A stretch of DNA of 39,489 bases from assembly GCA_045538075.1 (NCBI GenBank), contig JAZSQT010000166.1, positions 1 to 39,489 on the forward strand, read 5' to 3'. Below the pieces are notes generated by a model that saw only the letters and a list, made by a program, of their open reading frames with translations, was not told the DNA's origin and made no database searches. Source of the stretch: JAZSQT01 sp045538075. GTDB taxonomy: Bacteria; Chrysiogenota; Deferribacteres; Deferribacterales; Mucispirillaceae. Of the stretch, positions 34,382-39,489 are shown one piece after another. The stretch's first letter is position 1, and each line of letters begins with the position of its first letter. Both the position numbers and the translations under genes were made by a program.

Positions 34382-35233
34382 ATGAAACATTTACTATATA
34401 TATGTGTTACAGTTTTTATATTTAGCTGTAGTAAAAAATACGACATGGATACACCTATTATAGAAGAAAATTTTAATGATTTTTTTAGAAAAATAAATAA
34501 CTTATGTTTAAATATTGATGAAGAAACTTGCAAAAATATAAAAGGACTTATTATTTTAGAACTACCTAATGCAGTTAATTCAAACTATACTCCTATAGCA
34601 GGAGACATTGAAAAAGCAAATATTATTTTTAGAAAGCTAAATGGTAAAACACCTTCAGAAATGATACAATTATATAAAAATACTCTTATTAAAAATTTAG
34701 ATGTTGTAAGAAAAAGAGATTTAGATATTAAAAAAAATCTTGATTTAATTTATGATTCTTATGAAAACACAAAGAAATACGCTTCATATATATCAGTATC
34801 TGATATAAAATTAATTAACAGCAATAATGTATCTAATATGAAAATCCAATTTACTATCACTAATAATACTGATTTTGATATTACACAATTAGTTGGAGAA
34901 GTTGAATTTTACAGCAACTCTGATATTCTTTTAGGTAGAACTAAAGGTTTTTTAAAAGAACTTACTCCACTTTTACATAGCAAAAGAAAAACTACAATAA
35001 CTATTCCTTTATCAAGTATATCAAAAAGTGATTTATCAATGATTAGAGCAGCAATTAATATTAAAATAAAAGTTACTGTATCAAGTGTAACTACTACAAG
35101 TTTAAATGATAGTGAAAAAAATCTTATACTATCACTTCCTTATTCTTATTATAGAATGAGAGAACTACTTGAAGAAAGTGAAAAAGTATATAACGATACT
35201 CTTAACAAAATAAATAAAATAAAAATAAATTAG
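34382..35233 (+). CDS. lipoprotein of unknown function, possible DUF6694-like N-terminus
   Basis: A 283-residue protein with lipobox IFSC (C16), so anchored to a membrane of the envelope. The N-terminal part (20-110) has NFNDFFRKINNLC and LNGKTPSEMIQLYKN, resembling a family of small lipoproteins with an L-x-G-K-T-x-x-E-x-I motif. The middle (about 145-205) reads like a beta-sandwich (MKIQFTITNNTDFDITQLVG, VEFYSNSDILLGRTKGF), similar to FxLYD-type domains. No catalytic residues are recognised. TGGAG is 5-6 bases before the ATG. prlC follows by 10 bases. Confidence 0.65.
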   Translation: MKHLLYICVTVFIFSCSKKYDMDTPIIEENFNDFFRKINNLCLNIDEETCKNIKGLIILELPNAVNSNYTPIAGDIEKANIIFRKLNGKTPSEMIQLYKNTLIKNLDVVRKRDLDIKKNLDLIYDSYENTKKYASYISVSDIKLINSNNVSNMKIQFTITNNTDFDITQLVGEVEFYSNSDILLGRTKGFLKELTPLLHSKRKTTITIPLSSISKSDLSMIRAAINIKIKVTVSSVTTTSLNDSEKNLILSLPYSYYRMRELLEESEKVYNDTLNKINKIKIN

Positions 35234-35243
35234 GACGTGAATA

Positions 35244-37190
35244 ATGTTTACTTCTTTTCCCCTTGATTGTTTAGATAATGCTAAAGAAAATCTTGAAAAA
35301 ATAATATCATCAAATTATGAAAATATTAACAACCTTTTATTAATAAAAGATAAAAATTACGAAAATTTTATGCGACCATTTATGGAGTTAGACCAAAAGT
35401 TAAATGAATTTTTCACTCCAATATCTCACTTAAATTCTGTTTCAGATAGTGCTTTATCGAGACAAGCCTTTTCAAGCTGTATTCCAGTTATTTCTGAATA
35501 TTCTACAAATATCAGCCAAAATGTAGAGCTGTATAAGGCTGTTACTGAAATTTCTAAATTAAGTAACCTTACGAAAGCTCAATATAAGACTTTAAAGGAC
35601 CATATACAAGCATTCCAATTAGGAGGCGTCCATTTAGAGGAAGATAAAAAAAATAGAATAAAAGAAATTAATGCAAGACTATCTGAATTATCTGATAACT
35701 TTAGCAAAAATCTTCTTGATGCAACAAATTCTTTTGAACTAATTGTTAAAGATGACACAGATATAAAAGATATGCCTGAAAGCGATAAAAATGTAGCCAA
35801 ATTTGAAGGTGGATATAAATTTACTCTACAAGCTCCATCTTATCTTGCTTTTATGACTTACTGCTCTAATAGAGATTTAAGAGAAAAAATATATAAAGCA
35901 TATATGACAAGAGCAGAAAATAATGGTGGAATAATTGAAGAAATTTTAAAATTACGCCAAGAAAAAGCAGAAATTTTAGGATATAAAAATTATGCTGAAT
36001 TAAAAAATCAAACTATGTCTTGCCCTACTGCTGATACTGTCCTTGAGTTTTTATATAAATTATCAGATAAAGGCAAGCCTTATGCAGAAAAAGAATTAGA
36101 AGAATTAATAGAATTTGCAAAAAGTAAAGGTATAGATAAGTTAGAAAGTTTTGATACTGCATACTTATCAAATTTAATCAAGAAAGAAAAATTAAACCTT
36201 AATGAAGAAGCCTATAGACCTTATTTTGAAAAAGATAGAGTAATTAATGGTCTTTTTGAATTTTTACATAAATTGTTTAATATAAATTTTAAAGAAGTAA
36301 TAGACACTCCATTATGGCATAAAAGTGTTAAATGTTACGACTTATACGATGAATTTGACAAGATTTTTGCAAGAATATATTTAGACCTTGAAGCACGACC
36401 AGAAAAAAGAGGTGGTGCTTGGATGAATAATTGGCATACAAGAAGGATTAATGATAAAGGCGATATTATTTTGCCTACTGCATTTATTGTTGCAAATTTC
36501 CCACCGTCATCAGAAAATAATCCGTCATTTTTGCGTCATGATGATGTAAACACTCTTTTTCACGAAGCAGGTCATGGAATACACCATTTATTTAGCAAAG
36601 TTGATGAAGCTGATGTTTCTGGAGTAAATGGCGTTGAGTGGGACGCAATAGAATTTCCGTCTCAATTTTTAGAAAATTTTTCTTATGAACCGTCTGTATT
36701 ATCACTTTTTGCAAAACATTACGAAACTAATCAATTAATTAGTGATGATTTAATATCATTATTAATAAAAAATAGAAACTTTCAATCTGGTATGTTCTTA
36801 GTTCGTCAACTTGAATTTGGTATATTTGATATGCTTATCCACCAAAAAGCGTATAATATAAATGAAGTAAAAGATATTCTTAAATCAACAAGAAAAAAAG
36901 TTGCAGTTATTACACCTCCAGATTATACGGCTTTTGAAAATGGATTTTCTCATATTTTTGCAGGAGGTTACGCTGCAGGATACTATAGCTACAAATGGGC
37001 AGAAATGCTTTCTGCTGATGCTTATATTTCATTTTCTAAAGCTGGAGTATTTGATAAAAATTTATCTGAAAGCCTTAAAAATAACGTCCTTGCCAAAGGT
37101 GGTTCAGACACTATGAGCAATCTTTTTGAAAATTTTATTAAAAGAAAGCCAGATGAAGATAAACTTCTTGAATTAATAGGAATAAAATGA
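35244..37190 (+). CDS. prlC: oligopeptidase A, M3 family metallopeptidase
   Basis: A 648-residue zinc peptidase that degrades short peptides in the cytoplasm, including signal-peptide fragments. The zinc site is LFHEAGHGIHH with H440, E441 and H444, with third ligand E470 in AIEFPSQFLE. KRGGAWMNNW and AGGYAAGYYSYKWAEMLSAD are M3 hallmarks. It is slightly shorter than E. coli PrlC (680). AGGACG lies about 6 bases before the ATG. It overlaps the downstream nuclease gene by four bases (ATGA). Confidence 0.93.
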   Translation: MFTSFPLDCLDNAKENLEKIISSNYENINNLLLIKDKNYENFMRPFMELDQKLNEFFTPISHLNSVSDSALSRQAFSSCIPVISEYSTNISQNVELYKAVTEISKLSNLTKAQYKTLKDHIQAFQLGGVHLEEDKKNRIKEINARLSELSDNFSKNLLDATNSFELIVKDDTDIKDMPESDKNVAKFEGGYKFTLQAPSYLAFMTYCSNRDLREKIYKAYMTRAENNGGIIEEILKLRQEKAEILGYKNYAELKNQTMSCPTADTVLEFLYKLSDKGKPYAEKELEELIEFAKSKGIDKLESFDTAYLSNLIKKEKLNLNEEAYRPYFEKDRVINGLFEFLHKLFNINFKEVIDTPLWHKSVKCYDLYDEFDKIFARIYLDLEARPEKRGGAWMNNWHTRRINDKGDIILPTAFIVANFPPSSENNPSFLRHDDVNTLFHEAGHGIHHLFSKVDEADVSGVNGVEWDAIEFPSQFLENFSYEPSVLSLFAKHYETNQLISDDLISLLIKNRNFQSGMFLVRQLEFGIFDMLIHQKAYNINEVKDILKSTRKKVAVITPPDYTAFENGFSHIFAGGYAAGYYSYKWAEMLSADAYISFSKAGVFDKNLSESLKNNVLAKGGSDTMSNLFENFIKRKPDEDKLLELIGIK

Positions 37191-39489
37191 TTACTGGTAA
37201 AAAAATACCCTATGGTAATACACCATTAGAATATATACATACAAATATTTTACGAAATATAGACGGTCAAAAAGTATGCGTTATTCTACCAACTATTAGA
37301 AATGTTAGAAAATTAGCTGAAAACTCATATAAAACTATAGATATTTATTCAATAAGAGAGTTTACAGAATTTGCTTCCGTTTCAAAGGGTATTCATATAC
37401 CTAAACAGTTACGTCCTTTTTTCTTAAAAAAAGCTGCATTATCTCTTTCTAATGATGATAAATTAGCAGTATTTAAAAGTGAAAACAGTATATTTTTCAG
37501 TAATTTATTGGCTTTTATTGAAATTTCTGGCAATATTTTTTCTTTTTATAGAGAATTATCTGCAGAAATGGTTAATATGGAAGATTTATCAAAAGCTGGC
37601 AAATACACAGATTATGAAACTCAAATTGCCGTTTTGCAAAGATTATGGGAAAATTATATTAAAATTATAAATGAATATGGTTTTTACGATGAATGGGAAA
37701 ATTATCGCAACCCATTATTAGATAATACTTTTATTTCAAGATACGATAAATTTATTTTTTTAATAGGTGGCTATCTTACTAAATACGAAATAACACAACT
37801 TCAACAATTAGGAATTAACAAAGATGTTACACTTCTATTTAATTTTGTAGGTGAACCCCATAATCATCATAAAATTTATGAAAAAAGTTTTAATTTTGAA
37901 TTTGATAACAACAGTAACTATTTGATAAATAATGTAAACACAAGTATATGTCAATGTCCAAATATGATTAGTCAATTAGAACTAATCACATATTTCGCTT
38001 TTGAATATTCTAAAAAGAATAATATACTTTTTGAAAATATGGCAGTTATTATCCCAGATGAAAAAATTAAATCGTATTTCTTACGTCTTGATAGATATAA
38101 CCTTTTTGATATTACTTCTAACGAATATATTGAATATTTTGAATTTTTTTCATTACTAAAATTACTATCAGAATTTAGCACCAATATTAAATTTCTTGAT
38201 AATGTAATGGTTGATATAAGTTATATTATTAAAATTTTATCTCAACCTATGCTAAAAAGGGATTTAGAGTTAGATAATTTATATAATGAATATAAATTTA
38301 TGTTATCAAACAAATCACTATATGAATCTATTAACAATCTACAAGAAAAGCCTTTTTTTAAAGATGTTTTAAAATATTTCTTTGTAAAGGAAAACAATAT
38401 TACTTTAAAAGATGTTTGCAAGAATATATACGATTTTTTAGAAAATTTAAATATATACGACCACGAGAAAGTAGCCTTATCTAAAACTTTATATAAACTG
38501 CAAGAACTTGAAAAAATTTATTCTTATATTGATGATAAAATTGATTTTAATGAAGCCTTTAGTATTATAATAAATGAACTTTCTGAATTACGGATACAAA
38601 CACCAAAAGGAAAAATTACTGTTACTGGTATCCTTGAAAGCCGTAATTTAAATTTTGATGTTATATTTATTCCCTTTATGAATGAAGATATTTTTCCTCC
38701 AAAAAGCAAAAAAGATATGTTTCTTAATACTGAAATAAGAAACGTTTTATCACTTCCAACTTATGCTGATAGAGAAAATCTTACAAAAAATTATCTTCTT
38801 CAAATTATGGCAAATTCTAAAAAAAGTATATTACTATACGAAAAAAACACAAACTCAAGAAATAAAAGCAGATTTATTGAAGAAATACTTATAAATAGTA
38901 ATGTAAAAGAAGAAATATACAATCCAAAAGAGATTACATTATTAAAATCTGATAATTTCAAATTTTACACTCATAAAGATGAAATTATTATAGAAAAAAA
39001 TAATGAAATAATGAATGCTCTTAATTCTATAGAAATTTCATCATCATTTATAAACTTTTTTATAAATTGTCCGTTAAAATTATATTTTAGCTACATAAAA
39101 AAGTTAAAAATAAAAGAAAAAGAAAATAAAAAAATTCAACCAGTTGATATTGGAAGCACGATACATTATACCTTAGAAAAAATTTATAAAGATAATATAT
39201 CTCCTTTTGACACTTTATTTGAAGAAAAATTTAAAGAAATTTTTTATAACAAAATAAATAGTATTCATGCTTATAAGTATAATGTTGTAGAAAGATTTAA
39301 AATAGATTTAGTGTTAAATAATATACCTAAAATCAAAATAGAAGAAATTAATAGGCGTAACAATGGGTTTTTGCCAAAGTATTTAGAATATAAGATAGAT
39401 AATGTTACTTTTAATAAATATAAACTGAAAGGATTTATTGATAGAATTGATTACAACAATGGTATTTACGAAGTTATAGATTATAAATA
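37187..39489 (+). CDS. AddB/RecB-like PD-(D/E)XK nuclease protein, 3'-truncated by window edge
   Basis: An open frame from the ATG at 37187 (ATGA overlap with prlC; AGGA 5 bases upstream) to the window end, 767 residues so far. The first 450 residues are helicase-like but show no Walker A. At about 470-500 VTGILESRNLNFDVIFIPFM and NEDIFP resemble the AddB/UvrD C-terminal helicase segment. A PDDEXK_1 nuclease follows: SSSFINFFINCPLKLYF (C628 placed like the first Fe-S cysteine of AddB), GSTIHYTLEKIY, GFIDRID with D752, and VIDYK with D765/K767. It is likely the AddB-type partner of a double-strand-break resection nuclease. The end of the nuclease and any further cysteines are outside the window. 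Confidence 0.8.
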   Translation, partial: MITGKKIPYGNTPLEYIHTNILRNIDGQKVCVILPTIRNVRKLAENSYKTIDIYSIREFTEFASVSKGIHIPKQLRPFFLKKAALSLSNDDKLAVFKSENSIFFSNLLAFIEISGNIFSFYRELSAEMVNMEDLSKAGKYTDYETQIAVLQRLWENYIKIINEYGFYDEWENYRNPLLDNTFISRYDKFIFLIGGYLTKYEITQLQQLGINKDVTLLFNFVGEPHNHHKIYEKSFNFEFDNNSNYLINNVNTSICQCPNMISQLELITYFAFEYSKKNNILFENMAVIIPDEKIKSYFLRLDRYNLFDITSNEYIEYFEFFSLLKLLSEFSTNIKFLDNVMVDISYIIKILSQPMLKRDLELDNLYNEYKFMLSNKSLYESINNLQEKPFFKDVLKYFFVKENNITLKDVCKNIYDFLENLNIYDHEKVALSKTLYKLQELEKIYSYIDDKIDFNEAFSIIINELSELRIQTPKGKITVTGILESRNLNFDVIFIPFMNEDIFPPKSKKDMFLNTEIRNVLSLPTYADRENLTKNYLLQIMANSKKSILLYEKNTNSRNKSRFIEEILINSNVKEEIYNPKEITLLKSDNFKFYTHKDEIIIEKNNEIMNALNSIEISSSFINFFINCPLKLYFSYIKKLKIKEKENKKIQPVDIGSTIHYTLEKIYKDNISPFDTLFEEKFKEIFYNKINSIHAYKYNVVERFKIDLVLNNIPKIKIEEINRRNNGFLPKYLEYKIDNVTFNKYKLKGFIDRIDYNNGIYEVIDYK

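Noticed and set aside
1..39489. CRISPR arrays, tRNA or rRNA genes, transposases, integrases, prophage genes
   Set aside because: None seen in any intergenic region; the repeats present are dispersed and not regularly spaced.

Overview
The window is strongly AT-rich and densely coded. It comes from a flagellated, chemotactic, double-membrane bacterium: it carries BamD, CpoB, outer-membrane-type lipoproteins, FlgH (L-ring) and FlgA (P-ring assembly). FAD-type protoporphyrinogen oxidase, an NtrC-family regulator with a soluble kinase, two near-perfect sigma-54 promoters and a Campylobacter-like glycan cluster together suggest a gut-type Deferribacterota (Mucispirillum-like). That assignment is inference, and Campylobacterota-like relatives are not excluded. 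No tRNA, rRNA, CRISPR array, transposase or integrase was seen.

Region 1 (1-5400): a compact minus-strand cluster of an aminopeptidase-like DUF4910 protein, an AAC(3)-type N-acyltransferase, a SAM methyltransferase, an AMP-forming acyl/amino-acid ligase and an acyl carrier protein. It faces the 3' part of a GNAT acetyltransferase on the plus strand. The set resembles the Cj1295-Cj1308 part of the Campylobacter jejuni flagellin-glycan locus (from memory). The DUF4910 gene carries an in-frame G9 tract, a classic phase-variation signature.

Region 2 (5415-15584): a long minus-strand run of a secreted TPR protein, soluble histidine kinase, sigma-54 activator, argS, a SPOR-domain membrane protein, a PgaB-C-terminal-like glycosidase and hemY, mostly with overlaps or gaps of a few bases.

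Region 3 (15585-22080): plus-strand cheV and cpoB, then a TrkA/RCK/USP-like protein overlapping a CPA2 cation/proton antiporter gene, then a short-chain dehydrogenase. The long intergenic gaps hold a REP-like palindrome, two of three copies of a dispersed 30-40 bp repeat, and an apparent antitoxin-gene remnant.

Region 4 (22092-27900): an MCP chemoreceptor on the minus strand, then flgF-flgG-flgA-flgH on the plus strand, served by two sigma-54 promoters (before flgF and before flgH). The kinase/activator pair of region 2 is a natural candidate controller.

Region 5 (27932-34016): minus-strand ketoacyl-ACP synthase III, then an operon ribF-rimO-bamD-serS-RsmI-like methyltransferase.

Region 6 (34382-39489): plus-strand lipoprotein of unknown function, M3 oligopeptidase (prlC), and an AddB-like nuclease running off the window end.
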